Shown here: positions 1-7,499 of the stretch, in pieces | Numbering within the stretch: the stretch's first letter is position 1 | Layout of the letters: the number at the start of each line of letters is the position of its first letter | Source of the DNA: SVTX01 sp045660325 | GTDB taxonomy: Bacteria > Bacillota > Clostridia > Oscillospirales > CAG-272 | Direction: 5' to 3' | NCBI GenBank assembly: GCA_045660325.1 | Contig: JAZRDO010000023.1 | Location: forward strand, 62,001-126,000 | DNA length: 64,000 bases | Made by a program: the position numbers and the translations under genes | Notes under the pieces: model-generated | Databases searched by the model: none | Told to the model about the DNA's origin: nothing | What the model saw: only the letters and a program-made list of their open reading frames with translations

Positions 1-635
1 TTCTCTTCAAGATAAGTGATGTCGGGAATTACGAGATCGACACCGGGCATCTCCTCATCGGGAAATCCAAGACCGCAATCCACTATAATAATATCGTCGC
101 CGTCCTCGATAACGGTCATATTCTTGCCGATCTCGTTAAGACCGCCAAGAGGAATTATCCTCAGCTTTCCGCCGATATCCGCGATCTCGCCCTTCTGCTT
201 CTTGCTCACCGCGCGCGTAGGGGTAGCCTTAAGAGAAACCTTGTCTCTGTTATACTCCTCAACTGCTACGACCTTTTCCTCGGTCTTCTTTGCCGCCTTT
301 TTCTTTTCAGTCGGCTTTGTATCAGCCGCCTCGGGCTCCATATCAAAGATTCTCGCGAGCATCGCGTCAATCTCAGCTACCGCCTCGTTATTCGTCTTTT
401 GAGCCTTCTTTTTTCTTACGTGAGTTTTAGCAACGACCTTGCCGTTCTCATCGGTCTTGTTCGGCGCGGGTGCCGTTGCCGTATCCGCCTTCTTGCCGCT
501 TGCCTTCTTGGTCTTTGCATAATTAGGCTTTTTCGCCTTTTTCTTACCGTTCATTATTTCGTCAGCCTCGGCGTACGCCTCGCGTATTTCCTCGTCGGCC
601 ACGTAATTTTGCTTGCTCTTACCCGATTTTGCCAT
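1..635 (-). CDS. rnj: Ribonuclease J, N-terminal part (runs off window)
   Basis: Partial gene; the 3' part lies left of the window. The frame starts at ATG 635 behind AAGGAAGG. The first ~155 residues are a Lys/Ala/Glu-rich, low-complexity tail; the conserved beta-lactamase core then begins with IIPLGGLNEIGKN and IVDCGLGFP, typical of RNase J, the beta-CASP endo/5'-exoribonuclease that turns over mRNA and matures RNA in Bacillota. Family members usually start almost directly at that motif, so the basic extension is unusual and may bind RNA or partners (inference). A promoter lies about 150 nt upstream, leaving a long 5' leader. The HxHxDH metal site is outside the window, so activity cannot be judged. 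Confidence 0.9.
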   Translation of the reverse strand, partial: MAKSGKSKQNYVADEEIREAYAEADEIMNGKKKAKKPNYAKTKKASGKKADTATAPAPNKTDENGKVVAKTHVRKKKAQKTNNEAVAEIDAMLARIFDMEPEAADTKPTEKKKAAKKTEEKVVAVEEYNRDKVSLKATPTRAVSKKQKGEIADIGGKLRIIPLGGLNEIGKNMTVIEDGDDIIIVDCGLGFPDEEMPGVDLVIPDITYLEE

Positions 636-789
636 TAAATACCTTCCTTTCGCTGAGCATCCCGAAAAAAGCCCCCGTATTCTCCTCTTGCCTTCGCTCC
701 GCAAGGAGATACAAAAACTTTTATTTCGATATTTTATTTTCATATATCACAAGCCGCCACCTGCGGCTAAATTTCAAGCTGTCAATTAG

Positions 790-818
790 ATTATACACCT
801 AAAAGGGTAATTTGTCAA
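790..818 (-). promoter_or_regulatory. sigma-A promoter of RNase J gene
   Basis: Read on the minus strand: TTGACA (813-818), 17-bp spacer, TATAAT (790-795). Transcription would start about 150 nt before the RNase J start codon. The leader holds short GC stems, for example gccgc/ggcggc. Confidence 0.8.
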
Positions 819-820
819 GG

Positions 821-1117
821 TTATGCGGGAAGGTTGAGCAGCGCGGCGACAAGCGCGCTCAAGGAAGCGCCAACCACCCCTCCGCATAAGCCGTATATCC
901 ACTCGCTTCCTCTCTTTTTTCGCTTATTCCCCTTACCGTCTCCCACAACGCTCGCGGCTATCCTGTCCGCCTCGGCAAGCATATCAAGCTCCTCACCGTT
1001 ATAATTCGGCTGAACTAAAAATATTGCCTCATCAAAAATACTGCTGTCGGGAGTCTTTACCACGATAGATCTCTTCTGCGCACCCTTTAACATAGTCTTC
1101 CACCTCGTTTTTTTCAT
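821..1117 (-). CDS. Small protein with C-terminal membrane helix
   Basis: 98 aa; family not recognised. Residues 1-70 are polar and charged with a basic KGNKRKKRG stretch around 61-69; residues about 75-97 form one hydrophobic Gly/Ala/Leu helix, suggesting a tail-anchored membrane protein facing the cytoplasm. The ATG at 1117 follows a plausible gaggtgg ribosome site on the minus strand. It ends 3 nt before the RNase J promoter and could be a short upstream member of that unit. No catalytic motif is visible. Confidence 0.6.
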   Translation of the reverse strand: MKKTRWKTMLKGAQKRSIVVKTPDSSIFDEAIFLVQPNYNGEELDMLAEADRIAASVVGDGKGNKRKKRGSEWIYGLCGGVVGASLSALVAALLNLPA

Positions 1118-1214
1118 TATTTTTTACCCAAAGGGCGAAATTTCAAACGAAATCATGAGAACAATCTATTTACAAAAAATTACAGTTTTTTACATAAATT
1201 TCCATTTTTGTGTA

Positions 1215-1243
1215 TTGACAGACAAAAATCGCTATGGTATAAT
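1215..1243 (+). promoter_or_regulatory. sigma-A promoter of abrB-like operon
   Basis: TTGACA at 1215-1220, 17-bp spacer, TATAAT at 1238-1243. It serves the AbrB-like regulator and probably the genes down to rlmH, since no terminator is seen before 4607. Confidence 0.85.
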
Positions 1244-1265
1244 TAGTATATAAATTTATATACTA
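1244..1265. promoter_or_regulatory. Perfect 22-bp palindrome at transcription start (putative operator)
   Basis: Two 11-bp arms, TAGTATATAAA and its exact reverse complement, abut the -10 box and cover the expected +1 site, just before the ribosome site (aaggag). The position suits autorepression by the AbrB-like protein encoded next; that link is inference. Confidence 0.6.
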
Positions 1266-1286
1266 AATTCAAAGGAGATAAAAATT

Positions 1287-1532
1287 ATGAAGCCTATCGG
1301 AGTAGTAAGAAAGGTTGACGAGCTTGGAAGAATCGTTCTTCCCATCAATATCAGACAGTCCATGGAGATCTCAAGCGGAGACGCTATCGAGATTTTCGCA
1401 GATGACAACAAGATCATTCTCCAGAAGTACCACCCCGCATGCATTTTTTGCGACAACGCGAACGATGTAGTTTATTTTAACGGCAAGCGCATCTGCGAGG
1501 AATGTCTTGCAAAGCTCAAGAAGGAATATTGA
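1287..1532 (+). CDS. AbrB/SpoVT-type DNA-binding regulator with C-terminal zinc ribbon
   Basis: 81 aa. Residues 1-48 (GVVRKVDELGRIVLPINIR) match the swapped-hairpin AbrB/SpoVT DNA-binding domain that acts as a dimer or tetramer on AT-rich DNA. Residues ~52-76 hold CIFC and CEEC pairs, a zinc-ribbon tail common in clostridial homologues annotated as AbrB-family transition-state regulators. The ATG at 1287 follows aaaggag. A sigma-A promoter and a perfect palindrome lie immediately upstream, which suggests autoregulation. The galactokinase-family gene starts 19 nt after its stop, so the two are probably co-transcribed. The regulated genes are unknown. Confidence 0.9.
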   Translation: MKPIGVVRKVDELGRIVLPINIRQSMEISSGDAIEIFADDNKIILQKYHPACIFCDNANDVVYFNGKRICEECLAKLKKEY

Positions 1533-1551
1533 GCCGAACGAAAGGACAAAA

Positions 1552-2835
1552 ATGACACCTACAAGCCTTATTTCATATATTGAGCAAAACAACCTTGACA
1601 AGCGACTTTGCGAGCTTTACGGCGAGGATCAGCTCAATCTCCAGAGAGATAGATATATCTCTGCTATAAAGGAATTCTGCAAGCTCTACGGCGACAACAG
1701 AGAGGTATCCGTGCTTTCCGTGTCGGGCAGAAGTGAGCTTTCGGGAAATCACACCGACCACAACCGCGGTTGCGTTATCGCGGCGTCAATAAATCTTGAC
1801 ATAATTGCGATCGCCTCCGCGCGAGACGACGGCAAGATCCGTGTTATGAGCGACGGCTACGATGAGATCACCGTTTGTATAAATGATTACAACGAGCCCA
1901 AAGAGGCTTTGTTCGGCACGTCTGGATCCATTATTGCGGGTATGTGCCGCGGCTTTACTGACCGAGGCTACAACGTCGGCGGCTTTGACGCGTATATGAC
2001 CTCAAACGTTCTTCAGGGCTCGGGGCTTTCCTCGTCCGCGGCATTTGAGGATATGATCGGTAATATTGAAAACCACCTCTACAATAACGGCGAGGTTGAC
2101 AACGTCGAGATCGCAAAGCTTGCACAGTACGCCGAAAACGTGTTCTTCGGCAAGCCCTGTGGACTTATGGATCAGGTTGCCTGCGCTCACGGCGGCATCG
2201 TCGCTATCGATTTCTACGACACGACCGCCCCTGTAATTGAAAAAATGGACTTTGATATCACCGCCGCAGGCTATAAGCTCTGTATCGTTGACACGGGCGG
2301 AAGTCACGCCGACCTTACCGACGATTATGCGGCGATACCTCAGGAAATGAAATCCGTAGCGAAATTTTTCGGCAAGGACGTTCTTCGCGATATCGACGAG
2401 TCCGAGCTTTATCGTAACATCCCCGTGCTCCGCGAGGAGCTTGGCGACCGAGCAATTTTACGCGCGCTCCACTTCCTCTCGGAAAACAAGCGCGTAAAGG
2501 TACAAAGACAGGCGCTCACAAACGGCGACCTTGAGCTTTACTTTGAAAACGTTATCGCCTCAGGCAAGTCCTCGTTTTGCTATCTTCAAAACGTTTATAC
2601 GACAAAGAATATCCGCGAGCAGGGTCTGTCCCTCGCTCTTGCGCTCGCAGAAGGCTACCTCTCTCCCCGCGGCGGCGCGTACCGTGTTCACGGCGGCGGA
2701 TTTGCGGGAACTATTCAGGCGTACGTTTTATCGGAGGATGCCGACGGCTTCGCCGCGCTTATGAACTCAGCGTTCGGTGATGGCGCGTGCCTTGTGCTCC
2801 AGATCCGTCGCGACGGCGCAATAAAGATTATTTAA
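1552..2835 (+). CDS. galK: Galactokinase-family GHMP kinase
   Basis: 427 aa. The GHMP ATP-binding motif GSGLSSSAAFE (about 155-165), the LMDQ stretch near 205 and the C-terminal HGGGFAGT glycine loop place it in the galactokinase family, which phosphorylates galactose at C1 in the Leloir pathway. The N-terminal sugar signature reads GRSELSGNHTDHNRG instead of GRxNLIGEHTDY: the catalytic-region Asp and His are kept but Glu is Asn and Tyr is His, so substrate choice may differ. I chose ATG 1552 (MTPTSLIS) with gaaagga upstream over the in-frame ATG 1507, which would overlap the regulator gene. No galT or galE is next to it. Confidence 0.85.
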   Translation: MTPTSLISYIEQNNLDKRLCELYGEDQLNLQRDRYISAIKEFCKLYGDNREVSVLSVSGRSELSGNHTDHNRGCVIAASINLDIIAIASARDDGKIRVMSDGYDEITVCINDYNEPKEALFGTSGSIIAGMCRGFTDRGYNVGGFDAYMTSNVLQGSGLSSSAAFEDMIGNIENHLYNNGEVDNVEIAKLAQYAENVFFGKPCGLMDQVACAHGGIVAIDFYDTTAPVIEKMDFDITAAGYKLCIVDTGGSHADLTDDYAAIPQEMKSVAKFFGKDVLRDIDESELYRNIPVLREELGDRAILRALHFLSENKRVKVQRQALTNGDLELYFENVIASGKSSFCYLQNVYTTKNIREQGLSLALALAEGYLSPRGGAYRVHGGGFAGTIQAYVLSEDADGFAALMNSAFGDGACLVLQIRRDGAIKII

Positions 2836-2850
2836 TTTTGGAATTATACG

Positions 2851-3324
2851 ATGAAAAAGAAAAAGAATTTACCCGACGTAAGGCGCGAGGTAAGACGGGA
2901 TAAGAGCGTAAAGAAGCCCATATCCCCCGAGACCAAGAGGAAAGCGGTAATTATTGCCGCGGCATCTCTTGTTAATATGCTCATATACTTCGGTGTCGTA
3001 CCCACGATACCGAGTGCTACGGCTCAATTCGGGATACATATAGCATATATGCTTATTTTCAGCATCTCGCTTGTTATATACATCATCTACAACCGCGCTT
3101 TTACCAGAAAAAATATCACAATAGATATGCTCCCCGACGTGTGGAGCGCCGAACAGAAGGCAGCGTACATTCTCGACGGCGAGGAAAGGCTCAAAAAATC
3201 CCAGTGGCTTATGTATATCATAATCCCCTTCCTTGTTCCCATCGGTGCGGACGCGCTCGTCCTCTTTGTGTGGGATCCCTACCTTTCGGATATTTTCTCG
3301 TCAATCGTAGGAGGTATAGGCTGA
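2851..3324 (+). CDS. Small integral membrane protein, unknown function
   Basis: 157 aa. The first ~30 residues are strongly basic (KKKKNLPD, RREVRRDKSVKK), followed by hydrophobic segments at about 32-52, 63-83 and 121-150. The acidic/polar stretch between the second and third contains DMLPDVWSAEQKAAYILDGEERLKKSQW. The inside-positive N-terminus predicts a cytoplasmic start. It lies 15 nt after galactokinase and 1 nt before the YycJ-type hydrolase, so it is part of the same transcript. I do not recognise the family. Confidence 0.75.
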   Translation: MKKKKNLPDVRREVRRDKSVKKPISPETKRKAVIIAAASLVNMLIYFGVVPTIPSATAQFGIHIAYMLIFSISLVIYIIYNRAFTRKNITIDMLPDVWSAEQKAAYILDGEERLKKSQWLMYIIIPFLVPIGADALVLFVWDPYLSDIFSSIVGGIG

Positions 3325-3325
3325 T

Positions 3326-4141
3326 ATGAATCACAATTACAAAATATGCAGTTTGTACTCGGGCTCGGGCGGAAACTGTACCTATATTTCCGCGCGTGGC
3401 AAAAATATCCTTATAGATGCGGGAAAAAGCGCAAAGTGTCTTTGCAAAACCCTTACGGAGATCGGGGTCTCCCCTGATTCGATCGACGCGATATTTATAA
3501 CCCACGAGCACACCGATCACGTATCGGCACTCGCAACCTTTTCACACAAGCATAACGCCGAGATACATATTCTGCTCTCGTCCGCAAGAAAAAAGTTCTA
3601 CGGGCTTCGAGACGAAGCGCTCTTCTCAAAAATGGTGTTCCACGATACACCCAGCTTTGATGTTACACTCGGAGAGCTTAAGATCAAGTCCTTCCCCACA
3701 CCTCACGACAGCTGTGGCTCGGTTGGATATAAAATTTCCTTTGCCGACGGAGATAATGAGGTCAATATCGGCTTTGCGACCGATATAGGATACGTAACCG
3801 ACGAGATACGCGACAACCTTCTCGGTTGCGAGAGTGTTGTGATTGAATCAAATCACGACGAGGTAATGCTTATGGAGGGCAGCTACCCTTACGAGCTTAA
3901 GCTCCGTATCCGTTCAAGACTCGGCCACCTTTCAAATACCGAATGCGCGGCTCTTTCAGCGCTCCTTTCCGTAAACGGCACGAAAAACATTATGCTCGCG
4001 CATCTTAGCGAGGAGAACAATCTCCCCGATATTGCGTATAACGAATCACTCTCTGCAATTGCAGACCCCACGGTCAAGCTCGTCGTAGCCGCTCCCGCGA
4101 CTCCCGTGTGGCTTGTAGGAGGTAACGATGGCAACGATTAA
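3326..4141 (+). CDS. yycJ: YycJ/WalJ-type metallo-beta-lactamase-fold hydrolase
   Basis: 271 aa. N-terminal SLYSGSGGNCTYI and the metal motif THEHTDH (about residues 58-64) are characteristic of the YycJ/WalJ family, MBL-fold proteins related to nucleases and linked in Bacillus and Streptococcus to the WalRK cell-wall system and DNA-damage responses. Further metal-ligand candidates are the PHDS histidine (~127), the ATDIG aspartate (~151) and AHLSEEN (~224). The gene overlaps rlmH by 14 nt; this yycJ-rlmH pairing is common in Bacillota. The exact substrate is unknown for the family. Confidence 0.85.
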   Translation: MNHNYKICSLYSGSGGNCTYISARGKNILIDAGKSAKCLCKTLTEIGVSPDSIDAIFITHEHTDHVSALATFSHKHNAEIHILLSSARKKFYGLRDEALFSKMVFHDTPSFDVTLGELKIKSFPTPHDSCGSVGYKISFADGDNEVNIGFATDIGYVTDEIRDNLLGCESVVIESNHDEVMLMEGSYPYELKLRIRSRLGHLSNTECAALSALLSVNGTKNIMLAHLSEENNLPDIAYNESLSAIADPTVKLVVAAPATPVWLVGGNDGND

Positions 4142-4607
4142 ATTTATAACCGTCGGTCAGCTCAAGGAAAGCTACCTTCGTGAAGCGGTAAGTGAATACG
4201 AAAAGCGCCTTTCGGGCTTTTGCCGTGTTGAAAACGTAAACTTAAAGGAATATAAGGTTCCGCAGGATCCCTCGGATGCCGAAATACAGAAGGCGCTCGC
4301 CGAGGAAGCTAAAATGATCCTCTCGGCAATCCCCGACCGCGCGTACAAGATAATTATGTGTGTCGAGGGCAAGCAGTTTTCAAGCGAGGAGCTCGCGGAT
4401 AAGCTTGAAAAAGCATTCTCCGTCTCAAACGAGATCGTCTTTGTCATCGGCTCGTCGCACGGACTCCACGATAGCGTAAAGAACGTGGCGGATATCAAGC
4501 TTTCAGTTTCAAAGCTTACATTTCCCCATCAGCTTATGCGCCCGATTTTGCTTGAATCCGTCTACAGATGCATGACGATCATAAAAGGAACGAAATATCA
4601 TAAATAA
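4128..4607 (+). CDS. rlmH: 23S rRNA (pseudouridine1915-N3)-methyltransferase RlmH
   Basis: 159 aa, the usual length of this SPOUT-class enzyme, which methylates pseudouridine 1915 in helix 69 of 23S rRNA on assembled ribosomes. Visible hallmarks are LKESYLREAVSEYEKRL near the start, the SAM-knot FVIGSSHGL (~104-112) and the conserved end KGTKYHK. The canonical glycine-rich knot usually reads GGxxG, so GSSHG is a mild variant. It begins inside the 3' end of the metallo-hydrolase gene (14-nt overlap, translational coupling likely) and is followed directly by a strong terminator. Confidence 0.95.
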   Translation: MATIKFITVGQLKESYLREAVSEYEKRLSGFCRVENVNLKEYKVPQDPSDAEIQKALAEEAKMILSAIPDRAYKIIMCVEGKQFSSEELADKLEKAFSVSNEIVFVIGSSHGLHDSVKNVADIKLSVSKLTFPHQLMRPILLESVYRCMTIIKGTKYHK

Positions 4608-4634
4608 AAGGCTCGCTAACGCGAGCCTTTTTCA
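4606..4634 (+). terminator. Intrinsic terminator after rlmH
   Basis: Stem ggctcgc/gcgagcc with loop taa followed by a T run, starting right at the rlmH stop codon. Confidence 0.9.
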
Positions 4635-4679
4635 TATAATTTTATCGCACCTCATATTCATATAAAAAACGAGGTGCTT

Positions 4680-5165
4680 ATGCTAAAGAAAATATTTTCA
4701 CTTGGCTTGATTTTTATACTGTTGCTGACCGCCACATCCTGTACACAAACACCCAATATTCCAAACACGGAGAAAATTGTCGCAGCATTGTGCGAAAACG
4801 AAAAAGCTCTCCCCGCAGGGAGAATTTATTCATCCGATCTTGACACGACCGACAAAAGCTTTTTATCTGATTCCCTGCTCATCTCATACTTCGGAGAGCC
4901 AAACATTGAAAAATATAAGGAAAATTGGATCTCATACAGTATCTTTATCGCAAGCGGTAACCCGAGCTGTGAATTCGCCGTGATATACTGCTCAACTCCA
5001 AGCAGCCTTACCGACACCTCGCGACTTCTTTCCCTGCGCCTTGATTCAATAAAGAAAAGCTTGAAGGAAGCGGACGGCAGAGTCATAACTCGGGGTAGCT
5101 ATGCAATTCTCATTATTTCCCGTGACGTCAAGGATCAAATAAAGCTCATCCGAAAAGCGTGCTGA
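4680..5165 (+). CDS. Putative lipoprotein
   Basis: 161 aa from ATG 4680. A short basic start (MLKKIFS) and hydrophobic core end in the lipobox TATSC, with Cys21 the lipidation site, so the product should be a membrane-anchored extracytoplasmic protein. The mature part shows no motif I recognise; it resembles other small clostridial DUF-type lipoproteins in composition. The ribosome site gaggtg lies only 3 nt from the ATG; an in-frame GTG at 4674 is the alternative. The leader contains gcacctc (4647-4653) complementary to gaggtgc (4671-4677), which could mask the ribosome site. Its 3' end overlaps convergent spoVAC by 20 nt. Confidence 0.75.
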   Translation: MLKKIFSLGLIFILLLTATSCTQTPNIPNTEKIVAALCENEKALPAGRIYSSDLDTTDKSFLSDSLLISYFGEPNIEKYKENWISYSIFIASGNPSCEFAVIYCSTPSSLTDTSRLLSLRLDSIKKSLKEADGRVITRGSYAILIISRDVKDQIKLIRKAC

Positions 5166-5592
5166 TATAATATATCACCCCGTATGCCGTGCCCGACAGG
5201 GTCGCGTACAAAAGCACAGGTCCCGCTACCGAGAATATCTTCGAGCCGACACCAAGCACCCATCCCTCGTTCTTGGAATCTATCGCCGCCGACGCGACGG
5301 AATTCGCAAATCCGGTTATGGGGAGAAGTGTGCCGCCGCCCGTATGCTTTGCGATCTTCGGAAATACACCTATGCCCGTCAGAAGCACCGAGATAAATAC
5401 AAGAGTAATTGAAAGAGCAAGATACGCGTCCCTCTCCTCAAGGCCTGCATTTACGTACAAATTCTTAATTATCTGACCGACACCGCAAATTATAGCGCCC
5501 GATAAAAACGCCTTTATCGCATTTACGCCGACCTTGGATTTCTCTGCGCGAGCCTTTACGTATTTTTGATATCTATCCTTTTGAATATCCAT
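5146..5592 (-). CDS. spoVAC: Stage V sporulation protein AC
   Basis: 148 aa, four hydrophobic segments. The family hallmarks KAFLSGAIICGVGQ (~26), LLTGIGVFPKI (~90) and LLPITGFANSVASAA followed by GWVLGVGSKIF (~108-135) identify SpoVAC, an inner forespore membrane channel used for dipicolinic acid import during sporulation and release at germination. In most spore formers spoVAC sits next to spoVAD and spoVAE; here it is alone, with neither partner in the window. The ribosome site aaaggaggcg precedes ATG 5592. Its 3' end overlaps the convergent lipoprotein gene. Confidence 0.92.
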   Translation of the reverse strand: MDIQKDRYQKYVKARAEKSKVGVNAIKAFLSGAIICGVGQIIKNLYVNAGLEERDAYLALSITLVFISVLLTGIGVFPKIAKHTGGGTLLPITGFANSVASAAIDSKNEGWVLGVGSKIFSVAGPVLLYATLSGTAYGVIYYISTLFG

Positions 5593-5651
5593 TTTTTCGC
5601 CTCCTTTTTACCTATAAATATTGTAAGCCGCAGCACAAAAAAATATACTCC

Positions 5652-5680
5652 TTGACAAACAGGCAAAAAAAGGGTATAAT
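5652..5680 (+). promoter_or_regulatory. sigma-A promoter
   Basis: TTGACA 5652-5657, 17-bp spacer, TATAAT 5675-5680; drives the coiled protein gene at 5719. Confidence 0.85.
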
Positions 5681-5718
5681 ATTATTGTAAATTTAAAATT
5701 TCGAGAGGATATAGCAAT

Positions 5719-6150
5719 ATGGATTTTTTTGATAATGCCAAGACAGTAGCTAAAAAAGCAGTTGAAAAAGGTGGTGCTCTCAGTGAAGCGGCTGCCCTTA
5801 AAATAAAAATGATGAATAAAAGACACGAGATCGCAGAGGAATATAAGAGACTCGGCGCCTTCGTTTACAAGAAGTTAAAAACAGACTCTCCCGCGGCACA
5901 GGACGAGATCACCGCAAAGATCGGCGCATCTGTTGACAAGATCGACGTGCTTATGATCCAGCTTGCAAAGTTCAATTACGAGTACAAAGCAAAAATGGAG
6001 CAGGCAAAGGGCGAGAACGAAAAGCACACCGTAACTCCCGAGGAGGTTATGGAGGGCTTCAATCAGGCTCGCGAGGAAGCCGACGAGGACTATGAGGAAG
6101 CAATTGCCCTCGCCGAGGAAGCGAAGGAACTTGCGGAAGAAGTAAAATAA
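5719..6150 (+). CDS. Soluble helical (coiled-coil) protein
   Basis: 143 aa with almost no hydrophobic runs and a high content of Ala, Glu and Lys. Residues 1-75 (DNAKTVAKKAVEKGG, MMNKRHEIAEEYKRLGAFVY) resemble the helical N-terminus of clostridial proteins that normally continue into a zinc ribbon; here that ribbon is absent and the tail is a Glu/Ala-rich helix (EEADEDYEEAIALAEEAKELAEEVK region). It is a single-gene unit with its own promoter and a strong terminator. The function is not known; a structural or scaffold role is a guess. Confidence 0.8.
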   Translation: MDFFDNAKTVAKKAVEKGGALSEAAALKIKMMNKRHEIAEEYKRLGAFVYKKLKTDSPAAQDEITAKIGASVDKIDVLMIQLAKFNYEYKAKMEQAKGENEKHTVTPEEVMEGFNQAREEADEDYEEAIALAEEAKELAEEVK

Positions 6151-6154
6151 TCAA

Positions 6155-6190
6155 AAAAGGCAATATCACAAATGTGATATTGCCTTTTCT
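6155..6190. terminator. Bidirectional terminator, left member of a twin hairpin pair
   Basis: 12-bp stem ggcaatatcaca/tgtgatattgcc with a 2-nt loop and A/T runs on both sides; serves both the coiled protein gene and convergent alcohol dehydrogenase. A near copy lies at 7465-7499 on the other side of the dehydrogenase. Confidence 0.9.
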
Positions 6191-6193
6191 ATA

Positions 6194-7369
6194 TTAAAGC
6201 ATAAGTCTGTAAATATTCGCCATATCCTCTTCCTTGAGTACAACGAAGCTGCCGAGTGTTCCGCCATTTCCGTTACCGTAAGCGGCAGTATGTGCAAGAT
6301 AAGGAATGTCCTCTGCCTTACCGCCAAGCTCTCCGAGAGTCTGCGGCATGCCGATCGATCTCAAGAACGCGCGGAATGCGCTGATGCCCGCCTTGGCCGT
6401 TGCCTCGGGATGAGCAAAGTCCATATTGCAGCCCCAAACGCGTGTCGCGATCTGCGCAAATCTCATAATATCGTGATTCATATTGTATTCCATCCAAGCG
6501 GGGAAAACCACCGCAAGACCCGCTCCGTGCGCGCAATCATAAAGAGCTGAGAGCTCATGCTCCATATCGTGGCTCGCCCAGTCCTGCTCACGGCCTACGC
6601 CGCAGCAATTGTTATGAGCCATCATTCCCGCCCACATAATATTAGCTCTCGCCTCGTAATCGTGAGGATTTGCAATTACCTTCGGCGCCTCGTTTACCAT
6701 GGTAAGAAGCAAGCCCTCGATAACGCGATCGGTAACCTCGACGTCCTTCGTGTTTGTGAAGTAACGTTCAAGAAGATGCGCCATAATATCGGTGATGCCG
6801 CAAGCGGTCTGATATGCGGGAAGCGTCTCAGTGAGCTCGGGATTCATAATTGAGAATACGGGACGGATCGCATCACCGCCCGCGCTGCGCTTGAGCATTC
6901 CCTCTTCCTTTGTAATAACCGAGCCGTTGCTACCCTCACTACCCGCCGCCGCAATCGTAAGCACGGTCGCTACGGGAAGCGCCACTCTTACGGGCTTTCC
7001 GCTATAAAAATCCCAGAAGTCGCCGTCATAAAGCGCGCCTATTGCGATCGCCTTTGCGGAGTCAATGGTGCTTCCGCCGCCAACAGCCAGAACAAAGTCC
7101 ACGCCTTCTCTCTTACAAAGCTCAATGCCCTCGTAAACAAGGCCGCTTCTGGGGTTGGGCTTAACACCGCCAAGCTCAACGAACGTGATACCGTCGGCAG
7201 TAAGAGATGCCTTAACTCTGTCAAGCAATCCCGAACGGACAACGCTTCCGCCGCCGTAATGGATAAGAACTCTAGTGCCACCAAATCTCTTTACGTACTT
7301 GCCTGTGTTGTTCTCCTCACCCTTACCGAAAACGAAATAAGTAGGACTGTAAAATTTAAAATTGTTCAT
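6194..7369 (-). CDS. Iron-containing alcohol dehydrogenase (butanol-dehydrogenase type)
   Basis: 391 aa. MNNFKFYSPTYFVFGKGEE at the start and VGGGSTIDSAKAIA (~95-110) are typical of the BdhA/YugJ group of group-III, Fe- or Zn-dependent alcohol dehydrogenases, which use NAD(P)H to reduce aldehydes to alcohols. Candidate metal ligands are the ITDIMAH aspartate/histidine (~193-197), HDMEHELS and CAHGAGLA (~263-282). Probably a fermentative redox-balancing enzyme. Monocistronic: its own promoter upstream and nearly identical hairpins on each side. Start ATG 7369 follows caggaggcg. Confidence 0.93.
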   Translation of the reverse strand: MNNFKFYSPTYFVFGKGEENNTGKYVKRFGGTRVLIHYGGGSVVRSGLLDRVKASLTADGITFVELGGVKPNPRSGLVYEGIELCKREGVDFVLAVGGGSTIDSAKAIAIGALYDGDFWDFYSGKPVRVALPVATVLTIAAAGSEGSNGSVITKEEGMLKRSAGGDAIRPVFSIMNPELTETLPAYQTACGITDIMAHLLERYFTNTKDVEVTDRVIEGLLLTMVNEAPKVIANPHDYEARANIMWAGMMAHNNCCGVGREQDWASHDMEHELSALYDCAHGAGLAVVFPAWMEYNMNHDIMRFAQIATRVWGCNMDFAHPEATAKAGISAFRAFLRSIGMPQTLGELGGKAEDIPYLAHTAAYGNGNGGTLGSFVVLKEEDMANIYRLML

Positions 7370-7401
7370 ACGCGCCTCCTGAAAATTTATCTCTTTATTT
7401 A

Positions 7402-7430
7402 ATAATACTTGTTCATTTAGCTTTTGTCAA
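7402..7430 (-). promoter_or_regulatory. sigma-A promoter of alcohol dehydrogenase
   Basis: Minus strand TTGACA (7425-7430), 17-bp spacer, TATTAT (7402-7407). Confidence 0.8.
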
Positions 7431-7464
7431 TACCCGACCCCAAAAAATATCATACCAAAGCATA

Positions 7465-7499
7465 AGGCAATATCACAAAACGTGATATTGCCTTTTTTT
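7465..7499. terminator. Hairpin, right member of the twin pair; probable spoIVB terminator
   Basis: Stem ggcaatatcac/gtgatattgcc with a 5-nt loop. The T run is strong on the plus side but weak in the spoIVB reading direction. Its 5' arm is identical to that of the hairpin at 6155. Confidence 0.75.
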
